A DNA stretch of 64,000 bases from Rhizobium sp. JAB6 (lineage in GTDB: Bacteria > Pseudomonadota > Alphaproteobacteria > Rhizobiales > Rhizobiaceae). The notes beneath the pieces are model-generated. The model saw only the letters and a list, made by a program, of their open reading frames with translations. It ran no database searches and was not told where the DNA came from. A program made the translations under genes and the position numbers. Shown here one piece after another: positions 9,175-18,531 of the stretch. Every line of letters starts with the position of its first letter. Position 1 is the stretch's first letter. Location: contig NZ_PYJQ01000001.1 in the NCBI RefSeq assembly GCF_003024605.1, positions 219,001 to 283,000 on the forward strand, in the 5' to 3' direction.

Positions 9175-9185
9175 GCATCCCCGCC

Positions 9186-10421
9186 TTAGCCGGTGGTTGC
9201 CAGCGAAAGCTCTTGCGGCCGTTTTGCCAGGCTACCCTCGTTGAATTTGAGGAATCCTACAAGAAGCCAGACGAGCCCGGCCGTCTTCATGGAGAAGATC
9301 GCCGTCGAGCCGATCATCAGATTGAGGAAGAGGAAAAGGGAAAGCGCATGGCCGAGGCGCCGCTGATTGACCGTTTCGCCGCCCGGGTAGAGCGAGGCGT
9401 AGAGCCAGAACAGAATCAGGCCGAAGATGGTGGCGCCATAGATGATGTAGACATATCCGCTGTCGAAAAAGATGCCGACCTGATCGAGCTGCAGGCCGAT
9501 CGTGCTCTGCAGGTCCATGCCGAGGAAGGCCTTCACCGTGCCATTGATGCGCCCGACGAAATTGTCGCCGGTCACGTTCGGCTCGAGCGCGTGGATGACG
9601 AAACCGGCAACGATGATCCCGGGCATCGTCAGCAGGTCGAGCGTCTTTGGGAGCCATGGATAGATGAAATAGCCGGCTACGCAGATGAGGCTGAAGATCA
9701 GCATTGTGCGCGTGTCGTTCGTCAACAGGATCAGCACGACCGTCGAGAAGAATAGCAGCCGTTCCAGCAATCCCAGGCGATTGGAAAAGCTGATCAGATA
9801 CAGCACCATGACGCCGCAGAAATTGGCGAGCGAGACCTGCTCCAGGAAGATGGAGGACGACCGGTGGTCGATCAGGCCGAAGGAAAACCGGCCCTCGAAA
9901 CCGAGCGCGCCGCGGAACAGGCCGAGATCGCTGTAGGTCGCCGGCGGCACGCCGCGCGTATTCTGGAAATATTCGGCCGGATGGAAAAGCGCGACATATT
10001 CCTTGACCGAGACGATTTCACAGATGAGCACGGCAAGCACGATGAAGCATGAAATCTTGAATGCGAGCTTGACGGTGCGCTCGTTGGCCAGCCGCCCCAT
10101 GATCGAAAAGGCGAAGATGATCATCACATTGCGAAGATGATCGATATAGGCCTGCTTGTTGATGGCCATGACGAAAACCGTCAACACGATCGTCAGCAGC
10201 AGATAGACGAGCGGCGCTATGTCCTCCTCATAGATGCCTTTCGTCAGCAGATAGGTGAAGGCGGCGACCTGCAGCACCACTTCGGACAAGACGACCGCGC
10301 TCGGCGTCAGCGGCGTGATATTGTGATTGATGAAGGCCAGGATGCAATTATAGCAGACCGCCAGCAGCGAAATCGTAAGAATGACGAAATTGATCGGCTG
10401 CTTTTCGCCTGAACGTTGCAT
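9186..10421 (-). CDS. VpsF-family polysaccharide biosynthesis membrane protein (Wzy-like)
   Basis: Integral inner-membrane protein of 411 residues with about ten hydrophobic segments, beginning with INFVILTISLLAVCYNCIL. It resembles the VpsF/O-antigen-polymerase type, which joins lipid-linked repeat units into chains on the periplasmic face. A larger hydrophilic region around residues 140-190 (HPAEYFQNTRGVPP...GFEGRFSFG) fits the periplasmic loop of such polymerases. It is the second gene of a minus-strand pair with the GH5 glycanase (91-base gap) and is closed by a terminator. Together with the GumC-like, CapD-like and GT25 genes nearby it supports a surface polysaccharide locus. The polymerase role is inferred from topology and context. 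Confidence 0.8.
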   Translation of the reverse strand: MQRSGEKQPINFVILTISLLAVCYNCILAFINHNITPLTPSAVVLSEVVLQVAAFTYLLTKGIYEEDIAPLVYLLLTIVLTVFVMAINKQAYIDHLRNVMIIFAFSIMGRLANERTVKLAFKISCFIVLAVLICEIVSVKEYVALFHPAEYFQNTRGVPPATYSDLGLFRGALGFEGRFSFGLIDHRSSSIFLEQVSLANFCGVMVLYLISFSNRLGLLERLLFFSTVVLILLTNDTRTMLIFSLICVAGYFIYPWLPKTLDLLTMPGIIVAGFVIHALEPNVTGDNFVGRINGTVKAFLGMDLQSTIGLQLDQVGIFFDSGYVYIIYGATIFGLILFWLYASLYPGGETVNQRRLGHALSLFLFLNLMIGSTAIFSMKTAGLVWLLVGFLKFNEGSLAKRPQELSLATTG

Positions 10422-10512
10422 CAGATATCCGGGGTGGTGGCGTCTTCACTGGCGGCGGCAGCATATCAGGCCGATGATTCGCGACAAAGGGCCGCCGGCT
10501 GCCCGTCACCGG

Positions 10513-11592
10513 TCATTTCGCCGTCTTGACCAGCGCGCATGAGGCGGCTAGCGACGCCTTTCGGCTCAGGCTTTCGGCAAGAACCTTCATCTGCGGCTTG
10601 TCGCGGCCATTATGCGGCTGGATGTTGAGCGGCTCCTCCGGCGACCACCAGTCGCCGGCAGCCCAGTAGGTCCAGCCGAGCCAGACGTCGCTATTGGTCT
10701 CCATGGTCCGGATCACCCGCCTGAGGCCATCGAGGCAATCATCATTGGCGGCGACGCCGAACTCGCCCAGAAATCCGCGTTTCCCGTTCTTGCGCAGCCA
10801 GTCGGTGACGTCGTTCATGCCCTTGACCGCATTTTCGGTGCCATCGCAGACCGGGTGCGTGCCGGAACTGTCGGAGTCCAGATATTGGTGGAATTCGAAG
10901 GCGTAGAAATCGAGCGTGTCCTGAACGCCGAGCATGACCGTGCCGTTTGCGCCGCCGCCAAGCACATCGGCCGACCAGCTATGCGCGCCCGTCCAGTTCG
11001 TGCCTGGAACGAGGATGAGATTGCGTGCGCCGACGGTGCGGATGCTGCGGATCGCAGTATTGGCAAGTTCAAGCCAATCGGGCGCCTTGAGGTCGTGCGG
11101 CTCATTCATCAGGCCGAAGGCCACGCCCTTGCGGTTGGAGAATTCGATCGCGAGCCGTGCCCAGAAATCGCCGAATGCCAGGTCCGTCGCCGGAGGCTGC
11201 TTGAGCTGGGTCTTGTCGTAATAAGCATAATTATGGGGATCGAGAACGACGGACATTCCGTGTTTCTGGATGAGATCGACGACGTCCTTCAGGCGCTTCA
11301 GTTCGTCCCCGTCAAACGGCGCCCCGAGCACCGGCTGAAGCCGTTCCCAGCGGAAGGGCAGGCGGATCGTATTCATGCCCTTTTCGGCAAAATAGCGCAC
11401 GGTCTGTTCGGACGGATAGGTATAGTTGACATTGATGACCCCGCCGCGTTCGCCATATTCCGCGCCGGAGAGATTGACGCCGCGATAGCACAATTGCGAG
11501 GCGGCAAACGCGCCTCCAACGTCGGTCGTGAAAGCAAGCAGAGCGGCCGCCACCAGCAGGCGTCGCAGAGATTTCGTCATCGATGCGGTCAT
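10513..11592 (-). CDS. Secreted glycoside hydrolase family 5 (cellulase-like)
   Basis: Extracytoplasmic beta-glycanase of 359 residues. A Sec signal peptide covers about residues 1-31 (RRLLVAAALLAFTT, cleavage near AFA). The GH5 barrel shows the expected motifs: GVNLSGAEYG at the start, NTIRLPFRWERL, DPHNYAYY, the acid/base LMNEPH (E164), the HQYLDSDSSG segment and the nucleophile GEFG (E277). Both catalytic glutamates are intact. In a polysaccharide locus such an enzyme usually trims or degrades the exported polymer; cellulose or a beta-glucan of plant origin is an alternative substrate. It is transcribed ahead of the VpsF-like gene and divergent from the GumC-like gene, sharing a 190-base promoter region with it. 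Confidence 0.88.
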   Translation of the reverse strand: MTASMTKSLRRLLVAAALLAFTTDVGGAFAASQLCYRGVNLSGAEYGERGGVINVNYTYPSEQTVRYFAEKGMNTIRLPFRWERLQPVLGAPFDGDELKRLKDVVDLIQKHGMSVVLDPHNYAYYDKTQLKQPPATDLAFGDFWARLAIEFSNRKGVAFGLMNEPHDLKAPDWLELANTAIRSIRTVGARNLILVPGTNWTGAHSWSADVLGGGANGTVMLGVQDTLDFYAFEFHQYLDSDSSGTHPVCDGTENAVKGMNDVTDWLRKNGKRGFLGEFGVAANDDCLDGLRRVIRTMETNSDVWLGWTYWAAGDWWSPEEPLNIQPHNGRDKPQMKVLAESLSRKASLAASCALVKTAK

Positions 11593-11785
11593 TGCATTGC
11601 CCTGTCTTCCACGCGGCTATGGCTTTTCATAGGAAATATGGTGTTGAGCAATGATGAAAGATGGGTTGCTTTGGTGCCGGCGGCACGATTTCCTGGAAGC
11701 GTCCTTAATGTTCCGTTAGCCAAACCTTTCTAAACTTCAGGCGTCTGCTGCGTGGAATTCGCCTGCGAAGCACTGAAAGTCTGCA

Positions 11786-13450
11786 ATGAGTTCAATGGAA
11801 CGAAGCCAGCGATCGGACCGACCTGCGGGTTGGCGCGACACCGAGCCGTCCGATGCGCGGCGCGATGGCGTGCGCCTGCGCAGTCCTGTCTTGCGCCCCC
11901 GGGATTTCATTGTCGCAGCCGAGCAGGTTGTGCCGCCGGATCAAGCGGCAGATGCGCATCCTGCCTCGCCCGAAAAGCTCGAGGCCAAGACCGATCGTCA
12001 AGAGCCGTCCGCTTTGCATACGGCTGAAGAGCCGGTTGCGATCATTGCGCCGCGGGCTGCCGAACCTGCCGTAGCCCCTCCGATCAATGCCCCGCCAGCG
12101 CCGGTTTCGGCTGCGGCCGCGCCATTGCTCGATCTCCGCTCCGCTATTCGTTCAATCTTGGCAAGGAAGCTTCTTATTCTCGTACTCGCGGGTGCCGGCG
12201 CTGCTGTCGGCGGCGCTGTCATTCCGAGGATCCCGCAGAAATTTACCGCTGAGACCAGCCTCTATTTCGACCCCCGCCCGGTCGGAGGCGCTGATTCCGC
12301 CCAGCAGGCTCCGACGCCGCCTGAATTGATCACGACGATGATCGACAGCCAGACGCAGATCCTGTCTTCGGGCAAGGTGCTCGGCCGCGTGGTTGATGCA
12401 TTGAAGCTCGATCAGGACCCGAAATTCAACGGCGGCGCCACCGGCGAGGCGGCAAAATATACGGCCGCAGCCGCCCTGGCGAAAGCCATTCAGATCGCCA
12501 GAGAATCCAGCACCTATGTCGTGAATGCGAAAGTGACGACGGGTGATCCGCAAAAATCGGCGGCCATCGCCAATCAGCTGGTGACCTCCTTTATCGAGGA
12601 GGAGAGCAAGGCGGCCTCGAACAGCTATAAGAGCAGCAACACGGCACTGGATAGTCGCCTCGAGGATCTGCGCCAGCAGGTGCTTTCAGCCGAAAAGGCG
12701 GTCGAGACCTATCGCGCCGACAACGATATGGTGGCCGTTCAGGGCAATCTGATCTCCGACAAGCGTCTGACCGCGCTGAACGATCTGCTTGTCACCAGCC
12801 AGCAGAAGACGATCGAGGCGAAGGCCCGAGCCGATGCGGCCGGAAAACTCAGCTTCGAGGATGTCGTCTCCAACAATCCTTCGTCGGGGGTGACGTCGAC
12901 CGCATTGAGCAGTCTGCGGCAGCAATATGCGACGATGGCGGCCAATGTCGGCAGCCTGCAGAGCCAGCTCGGCGCTCGCCATCCGCGCCTGCTTGCCGCG
13001 AAGTCGTCGCTGGAAAGTCTCGCCGCGGAAATCCACGCGGAGCTGCAGCGGCAGATGACGTCGGCCCGTGCAGACTACGAGCAGGCACAGAAGGCTGAGC
13101 AGGATGTCGCCAAGGAACTTGCCGTGCAGAAGGCCTCGCAGGTCAATACGTCGGGCAAGCTCGTCGGCCTGAACGAGCTGCAACGCAAGGCGGCTGCGGC
13201 GCGCGATCTCTACGAATCGCTGCTGAAGCGGTCCGGCCAGGCAAGCGATGCGCATGATCTGTCGCAGAGCAATATCCGCGTGATCTCCGAGGCGGAAGCG
13301 CCGCTGAAAGCCGACGGGCCGAGCCGAAAGGTGATGATGGTGGCCGGTCTTATCGCCGGCGCGATCTTGGGTGCTGGTCTCGGCATGGCGTTTGCCGTGC
13401 TCCTCGGTCTGTTCCGGCACCCCGTTATCCGCAGCTATTTCGGCAAGTGA
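11786..13450 (+). CDS. GumC/Wzz-family exopolysaccharide chain-length protein, no kinase domain
   Basis: Polysaccharide co-polymerase of 554 residues. An unusually long cytoplasmic N-terminal tail (1 to about 118, rich in Ala, Pro and Arg) precedes transmembrane segment 1 (about 124-145, LLILVLAGAGAAVGGAVI). A Wzz domain follows (FTAETSLYFDPRP), then a long coiled-coil periplasmic region (about 260-470, including QTIEAKARADAAGK-like heptads), then transmembrane segment 2 near 515-540 (VMMVAGLIAGAILGAGLG). There is no C-terminal Walker kinase, so length control must rely on another kinase or none. It is divergent from the GH5-VpsF pair and 214 bases ahead of the CapD-like gene. The ribosome site is weak. 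Confidence 0.88.
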   Translation: MSSMERSQRSDRPAGWRDTEPSDARRDGVRLRSPVLRPRDFIVAAEQVVPPDQAADAHPASPEKLEAKTDRQEPSALHTAEEPVAIIAPRAAEPAVAPPINAPPAPVSAAAAPLLDLRSAIRSILARKLLILVLAGAGAAVGGAVIPRIPQKFTAETSLYFDPRPVGGADSAQQAPTPPELITTMIDSQTQILSSGKVLGRVVDALKLDQDPKFNGGATGEAAKYTAAAALAKAIQIARESSTYVVNAKVTTGDPQKSAAIANQLVTSFIEEESKAASNSYKSSNTALDSRLEDLRQQVLSAEKAVETYRADNDMVAVQGNLISDKRLTALNDLLVTSQQKTIEAKARADAAGKLSFEDVVSNNPSSGVTSTALSSLRQQYATMAANVGSLQSQLGARHPRLLAAKSSLESLAAEIHAELQRQMTSARADYEQAQKAEQDVAKELAVQKASQVNTSGKLVGLNELQRKAAAARDLYESLLKRSGQASDAHDLSQSNIRVISEAEAPLKADGPSRKVMMVAGLIAGAILGAGLGMAFAVLLGLFRHPVIRSYFGK

Positions 13451-13664
13451 CCGCCATTCCATCTTTTCGTGCCGCGGGCTTTTTCAGCATTCAGGATGCA
13501 ATTGCACGCCGACTGTTCTAAATGTAAAGCGGCGCTGGCTATGATCGGATCTTGCTAATGGAAGCGCGATCCGGTCATTAGGCGTTGTGTGGTATTTTGT
13601 GAGACAATCTATGCGAGAAAAACGGTGTGCTGCTCCGATGACTGGCGCCAGGAAAGGCTGACGG

Positions 13665-15647
13665 ATGGTGCCCGCGGATAAACTCGTCCTGCCGTTTCTG
13701 GCTTTGCCGCGCTCCACCAAGCGCGCGCTTGCGCTGTTGGTCGATGCCAGCCTGTGCGTACTGACGGTTTGGTTCGCCTATTGTCTTCGCCTCGACGACT
13801 GGGTCATTCTCGAGGGTGTCGAGTGGCTGCCGGCCATCGTCTCCCTTCTGCTCGCCATTCCGATCTTCATCGTCCTTGGTCTCTATCGCGCCATCTTCCG
13901 CTATGCTGGCCTTTCGGCTTTCGTGACGGTCGTAAAGGCGGTGGCGATCTATGCGCTTGCCTTCATGACGATCTTTACCGCGATCAGCGTGCCGGGCGTG
14001 CCGCGCACCGTCGGCATTTTGCAGCCCTTGCTGCTGTTGATCGCGATCGGCCTGTCGCGCATGTGGACGCGCTATTGGCTCGGCAATGCCTATCAGCGCC
14101 TTCTCAATCGCAATCAGCTTGCCAAGGTGTTGATCTATGGCGCCGGCGCTTCCGGGCGGCAGCTTGCGGGCGCCCTTGCCAATAGCGCGGAGCTGAACGT
14201 CGTCGGCTATCTCGACGACGATCGCAATCTGCATGGCAGCATCATGGGCGGACTTCCGATCTACGATCCTGCCGATCTGCCGGCGCTCGTCGTCTCGGGC
14301 GAGATCAAGGGCGTGCTGCTGGCCCTGCCCAACGCCACACGGCAGCGGCGCAACGAAATCCTCGAAGATATGCGCAAGGCCCGCGTCACGGTGCGGACCA
14401 TGCCCGATCTGACGGCACTTGCGCAGGGCCGCGTCGCAGTTTCGGATCTGCGCGAGCTGGACATCGAAGATCTGCTCGGCCGCAACGTGATCGCTCCCGA
14501 TCGCGGCCTGATCGAGAAGAATATTCGCGGCAAGGTCGTCATGGTCACGGGCGCCGGCGGCTCGATCGGCAGCGAACTCTGCCGCCAGATCCTGAAGAAC
14601 GGCCCCTCCGCCCTGCTGCTGGTCGAACAGAGCGAGTTCGCCCTTTATGCCATTCATGGCGAACTGGAGAAGATGGCCGCCTCCGCCGGCTATGCGGACA
14701 TGCGGATAATTCCCTTCCTGGCTTCCGTCCGGGATGGTCAGCGGATCAGGCAGATCATGCAGGCCTGGCGGCCGAAGACCGTCTATCACGCCGCCGCCTA
14801 CAAGCACGTGCCGCTCGTCGAATACAATCCCGCTGAAGGAATCCGCAACAATGTGCAGGGAACGCAGATAGCGGCCGAGGCCGCGCGCGATCATGGCGTC
14901 GAAAATTTCGTCCTCATCAGCACCGACAAGGCCGTGCGCCCGACCAACATCATGGGGGCCAGCAAGCGGCTGGCGGAAATGGTGCTGCAGGCGATGGACG
15001 CAGACCGCAAGCCCGGTGCCGGCAGCACGAATTTCGCGATGGTGCGCTTCGGCAACGTGCTCGGCTCTTCCGGTTCGGTCGTGCCCCTCTTTCGCCAGCA
15101 GATCCGCGATGGCGGGCCGATCACGCTGACGCATCCGGATATTACCCGTTATTTCATGACCATTCCCGAGGCGTCGCAGCTTGTGATCCAGGCGGGCGCG
15201 ATGTCGGGCGGTGGCGACGTGTTCCTGCTCGACATGGGCGAACCGGTGCGCATTGCCGATCTCGCGCGTCGCATGGTGGAACTGTCCGGTCTGACGGTGC
15301 GGGACCAAAACGAGCCTGATGGCGATATCGAGCTTGAAATCACCGGGCTGCGGCCGGGCGAGAAGCTCTATGAAGAGCTGTTGATCGGCGATAATCCGCA
15401 GCCGACCAGTCATCCGCGCATCATGCAGGCCAAGGAGGACTTCCTGCCGTGGCCGGAGCTGTCGAAGCGGCTTGCCGCGCTTGAAGCGGCGCTGGATGAA
15501 AACGACATTCCCCTGGCCAGAACCCTGCTGCAAAAGCTCGTTTCCGGCTATACGCCGAGCAGCGAAGTGGTCGATCTGGTTTATCGCGAGCGCGAGGCCG
15601 AACTGACGGTCGACCAGCCGAATCTCGATAATGTCGCGCAGCTATAA
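13665..15647 (+). CDS. Membrane-anchored nucleotide-sugar 4,6-dehydratase (CapD/WbpM/PglF type)
   Basis: Converts UDP-N-acetylhexosamine to the 4-keto-6-deoxy sugar, the first step to several amino-deoxy sugars of surface polysaccharides. The 660-residue length fits the long membrane subclass. Four hydrophobic segments lie in about residues 20-140, then a first Rossmann domain (VLIYGAGASGRQL, near 155) and the catalytic domain beginning VMVTGAGGSIGSEL near 292. The active-site region reads STDKAVRPTNIMGASKR, with Met in place of the usual SDR Tyr, as in the S-M-K triad of WbpM-type enzymes. AYKHVPLVE is also conserved. It follows the GumC-like gene on the same strand. The sugar made is not deducible. 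Confidence 0.92.
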   Translation: MVPADKLVLPFLALPRSTKRALALLVDASLCVLTVWFAYCLRLDDWVILEGVEWLPAIVSLLLAIPIFIVLGLYRAIFRYAGLSAFVTVVKAVAIYALAFMTIFTAISVPGVPRTVGILQPLLLLIAIGLSRMWTRYWLGNAYQRLLNRNQLAKVLIYGAGASGRQLAGALANSAELNVVGYLDDDRNLHGSIMGGLPIYDPADLPALVVSGEIKGVLLALPNATRQRRNEILEDMRKARVTVRTMPDLTALAQGRVAVSDLRELDIEDLLGRNVIAPDRGLIEKNIRGKVVMVTGAGGSIGSELCRQILKNGPSALLLVEQSEFALYAIHGELEKMAASAGYADMRIIPFLASVRDGQRIRQIMQAWRPKTVYHAAAYKHVPLVEYNPAEGIRNNVQGTQIAAEAARDHGVENFVLISTDKAVRPTNIMGASKRLAEMVLQAMDADRKPGAGSTNFAMVRFGNVLGSSGSVVPLFRQQIRDGGPITLTHPDITRYFMTIPEASQLVIQAGAMSGGGDVFLLDMGEPVRIADLARRMVELSGLTVRDQNEPDGDIELEITGLRPGEKLYEELLIGDNPQPTSHPRIMQAKEDFLPWPELSKRLAALEAALDENDIPLARTLLQKLVSGYTPSSEVVDLVYREREAELTVDQPNLDNVAQL

Positions 15648-15655
15648 ACGCCTAT

Positions 15656-15668
15656 CCCGCCATGCGGG
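15656..15668. terminator. Short GC hairpin between convergent genes
   Basis: CCCGC-CAT-GCGGG lies between the 3' ends of the CapD-like and GT25 genes, in a 66-base convergent gap. Only a short, interrupted T-rich stretch follows, so it may be a weak bidirectional terminator. Confidence 0.35.
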
Positions 15669-15713
15669 CGCTCTCAATGCTTTTCGTACTTGGCGTCGCA
15701 GCCTTTGCCGCAG

Positions 15714-16562
15714 CTATCGCTTCATCGCGATGGCGTAGTACCAGCGGCGAACCTGATCGCGGGTGCGGAACCAATGCGCCGTCAGCCGCAAGAGGGGATG
15801 GCGCTTTACGGCGCGGTAATGCGCGCGCTTGCCGATCGTGGTATCGGCGCGGTGTGGGCTGAAATCGACCAGATTTTCCAGGGTCGTGAATGTCTCGACG
15901 CCGGTCGACCAGCCGCGTTCCAGGGCGACATCATAGGGAAGAAGCATGGGCTTCAGCGTCGTCAGCAGCTTTTTGGCCGCCTTGCGGTTGACGATGTAAC
16001 AGGCAGCTGACCCCTGCGGCCCATGCATGCAGCGGCCAACGACGTCATTTTCGCTGGTTTCGTGGATCGGTTTGAAGCCGACGAGACGATGGTTGACGAG
16101 CTTGACGAGGCGGGCACCCTTGGCGCCGTCCATTGCCGCGATCGCGCGCGGTATCAGCCTGTCGTTGAGCTCGACGTCATCTTCCATGATGATCGCCATC
16201 CTGTCGCCGCTGGCGACAAATTGCTCAAGCGCAATGAGATGGCTGCGATAGCAACCGTATTCTCCCGCCAGAAGTTTACGGCCGTTATGATACATGAATG
16301 AAGGAGGGTGGAAATCGACCCGGTCCGCGTCAGCGACGAAACGGCCGTCGACGGCGGGAATGCGGGTAATATGCAGATCGAATTCGACAGCCTGCTTGCA
16401 CAGACGCTCCCAGCGATCACGCGAGCGATCGAGGTTGATGACATAGATGGAGACCTGCTGAGCAATACCGTCAGCGTTGTCGGGGTCAACAACGGGAGGG
16501 ATGCGATGAATCTGTTCGAGAATGACTGTTACTCCTTCAAACAGAATTCGCGGCGACGGCAA
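15714..16562 (-). CDS. Glycosyltransferase family 25 protein
   Basis: Transfers a sugar from a nucleotide donor to lipopolysaccharide or another surface glycan. The GT25 domain begins VSIYVINLDRSRDRWERL (about residue 37) and carries AGEYGCYRSHL, the metal-binding-like IIMEDDVEL motif and PQGSAACYIVNRKAA, all usual in this family. The 282-residue length is normal. The listed start is a TTG without a clear ribosome site, and the first 36 residues before the domain may be over-called; no ATG or GTG fits better. It converges on the CapD-like gene and belongs to the polysaccharide locus by position. Confidence 0.85.
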   Translation of the reverse strand: MPSPRILFEGVTVILEQIHRIPPVVDPDNADGIAQQVSIYVINLDRSRDRWERLCKQAVEFDLHITRIPAVDGRFVADADRVDFHPPSFMYHNGRKLLAGEYGCYRSHLIALEQFVASGDRMAIIMEDDVELNDRLIPRAIAAMDGAKGARLVKLVNHRLVGFKPIHETSENDVVGRCMHGPQGSAACYIVNRKAAKKLLTTLKPMLLPYDVALERGWSTGVETFTTLENLVDFSPHRADTTIGKRAHYRAVKRHPLLRLTAHWFRTRDQVRRWYYAIAMKR

Positions 16563-16821
16563 CCAAGTGGATAATTTTCATACTATATAACATGCTTATG
16601 ACTTGTCGCAAACCGCCGCTGCGCGCCTGTGTTGTATTTGCGGATAAAAGCATTTTTTTTGGTGTAACGTAGCGTGAAGGGTTGGCCGCGGTTGGAAGCA
16701 AACCGTCGTTTACGCGCGATTTTGATCGGGAACCGGTTGGCGCATGACCGTGGCCCCATTATATCTATGGCATGCGGCGTATGATCGTTGCGCTCGCATG
16801 TGTAAAGGAGCGTAGCAGTTC

Positions 16822-17154
16822 ATGTGGATCAGTTCGAAAATCGTCATTGCTGCTCTGTCCCCTGCGGCGCTGATGTCGACCGCCGCCCTTGCCGACAATC
16901 CGCTCCTGCCCAAGCCATATGTCGCTCCCGTCTATCCCTACAAGGACCTTCCGGGAGTAACTGCGCCGAAAATGGCTGATGACGAGAAATTTCAATGTCG
17001 CACCGCCACCCTGTACTCAGATTATTTTCATGAAGGACCATTCTATCGCGGTCTGCCGCGCCTGGGTTACGTTTGCGATCAGAATGGCGTCATTTCCAGC
17101 AGCACCAGAAAGCCGAACTACCAATATTGGCAGTATAACGGTCCGGATCGATAA
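16822..17154 (+). CDS. Small exported hypothetical protein (110 aa)
   Basis: Not recognised. A signal peptide (about residues 1-24, IVIAALSPAALMSTAALA) is followed by a proline- and tyrosine-rich start (NPLLPKPYVAPVYPYKDLPG) and a compact C-terminal part with two cysteines (FQCRTATLYSDYF and LGYVCDQNGVIS) that may form a disulphide. AAGGAG lies about 11 bases before the ATG. It sits between the polysaccharide locus and the sugar-uptake operon with more than 200 bases of non-coding DNA on each side, so it appears to be a single-gene unit. A periplasmic or envelope role is likely from the signal alone. Confidence 0.65.
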   Translation: MWISSKIVIAALSPAALMSTAALADNPLLPKPYVAPVYPYKDLPGVTAPKMADDEKFQCRTATLYSDYFHEGPFYRGLPRLGYVCDQNGVISSSTRKPNYQYWQYNGPDR

Positions 17155-17360
17155 GTCGCAGGCACTCTGCCGATGGAAGCGGCAGCCTTCATCTTCGGCG
17201 CAATCCAAGCGAGCGCGGTTCGCGGGTCAACGTCGCGCAAGTTTTGCGGCACTCTGAAAATAAATTTCATGTTTTTGGTTGAATGCGCGAACGTCGTTGA
17301 CGAATGCGAAAATTTGCCCCAAGGTTACGAAAATAAATTACGTAATGGGAACTCAAAAGC

Positions 17361-18518
17361 ATGCGCGTTGGAATCATTGGGCTGGGATTCCGCCTGGGCT
17401 ATCTGGGCTATGTCTTCAAGGCGATCGACGAAAGCTTCGAGATTGCCGGCTATGTCGATCCTGCACCGGCGGGCCTGCCCGGTTTGGCCGAACGAGGCAT
17501 ATCGGCGGGCAAGGCCTATGCGGCGCCTGAGGAACTGATTGCCAACGAGAAGATCGATCTCCTGATGATCGGCTCTCCGAACCACATGCATCTCGATCAC
17601 ATTCGCATCGGCCTCGAAGCCGGCCTCAAGATCTTCTGCGAAAAGCCAATCGTCACGACGATCAAGGACAGTATCGAGCTCGCCCGCCTGATGGCGCAAT
17701 TCGGCCATGAGCGCCTGAATGTCGGTCTCGTGCTGCGCTATTCGCCGATGTACCGCGATCTCCTGGTCGCCCAGGCCGAGGGGAAACTTGGCCATGTCGT
17801 TTCCATCGAGGCGGCCGAGCATATCGAACCCTATCATGGCGCCTTTTTCATGCGTGACTGGCGCCGCTACGAACATTATTCCGGCAGCTTCATGCTGGAG
17901 AAATGCTGCCACGATCTCGATCTCTACAATGGTGTGGTCGGTGCGCGGCCGGAGCGGGTGGCAAGCTTCGGCGGCCGCAAGAGCTTCATTCCGGAAAACG
18001 ATCCGGCAAGGGAAGGCATCAACGATCTCGAGCTCTTTCATCGCAAGCCGAGCGGCTGGATGGGATCGGACAAGGTCTTCGACAGCGATGGCGACATCAT
18101 CGATTACCAGGTGGCGATCGTCGAATATGCCAATGGTGTGGGCATGAACTTCCACACCAATCTGAACGTGCCGGACCAGTTCCGCCGCTTTGCCATCATG
18201 GGTTCGCGCGGCATGGCCGAGGGCGATTTCATCCGCGGCTACCTGAATGTCCACGAGATGCTGACCGGCAACAAGGTGATCGAAAAGACGTACGCGGCCA
18301 CCACGCTTTCGCAGCATTATGGCGCCGACGAGCAGATGGCGGCCGATATCATCGCGCATGTCAAAACCGGCCTGCACCTGCCGGTCTCGACCCAGAATGC
18401 GCTGGAAGCCGGCATTCTGGCGCTCTCGATGGATGAGGCGCGCATGAAGAGGGCCGTCGTCGATCTCCGACCGATCTGGGACGAGTTCGACGAAGCGCTT
18501 CATTCAAGAGCCGCCTAG
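17361..18518 (+). CDS. Gfo/Idh/MocA-family oxidoreductase
   Basis: NAD(P)-dependent sugar or cyclitol dehydrogenase of 385 residues. The Rossmann start MRVGIIGLGFRLGYLG, then CEKPIVTTI (the EKP motif with the conserved Lys) and a C-terminal substrate domain from about residue 130 define the family. HDLDLYNG places the usual catalytic His/Asp. It is the first gene of a five-gene unit: the permease gene begins 13 bases downstream. The encoded enzyme probably oxidises the imported sugar or its derivative in the cytoplasm. The 206 bases upstream should contain the operon promoter; I could not assign an operator there. Confidence 0.88.
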   Translation: MRVGIIGLGFRLGYLGYVFKAIDESFEIAGYVDPAPAGLPGLAERGISAGKAYAAPEELIANEKIDLLMIGSPNHMHLDHIRIGLEAGLKIFCEKPIVTTIKDSIELARLMAQFGHERLNVGLVLRYSPMYRDLLVAQAEGKLGHVVSIEAAEHIEPYHGAFFMRDWRRYEHYSGSFMLEKCCHDLDLYNGVVGARPERVASFGGRKSFIPENDPAREGINDLELFHRKPSGWMGSDKVFDSDGDIIDYQVAIVEYANGVGMNFHTNLNVPDQFRRFAIMGSRGMAEGDFIRGYLNVHEMLTGNKVIEKTYAATTLSQHYGADEQMAADIIAHVKTGLHLPVSTQNALEAGILALSMDEARMKRAVVDLRPIWDEFDEALHSRAA

Positions 18519-18531
18519 GGAGGGGCGCGGG

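Noticed and set aside
9033-9185. Folate or other riboswitch in front of purU
   Set aside because: No recognisable conserved core; one hairpin there is the terminator of the VpsF-like gene.
13578-15533. 651-codon open frame antisense to the CapD-like gene
   Set aside because: His/Arg/Asp-rich composition without a domain; the + strand gene is a complete WbpM-type enzyme.
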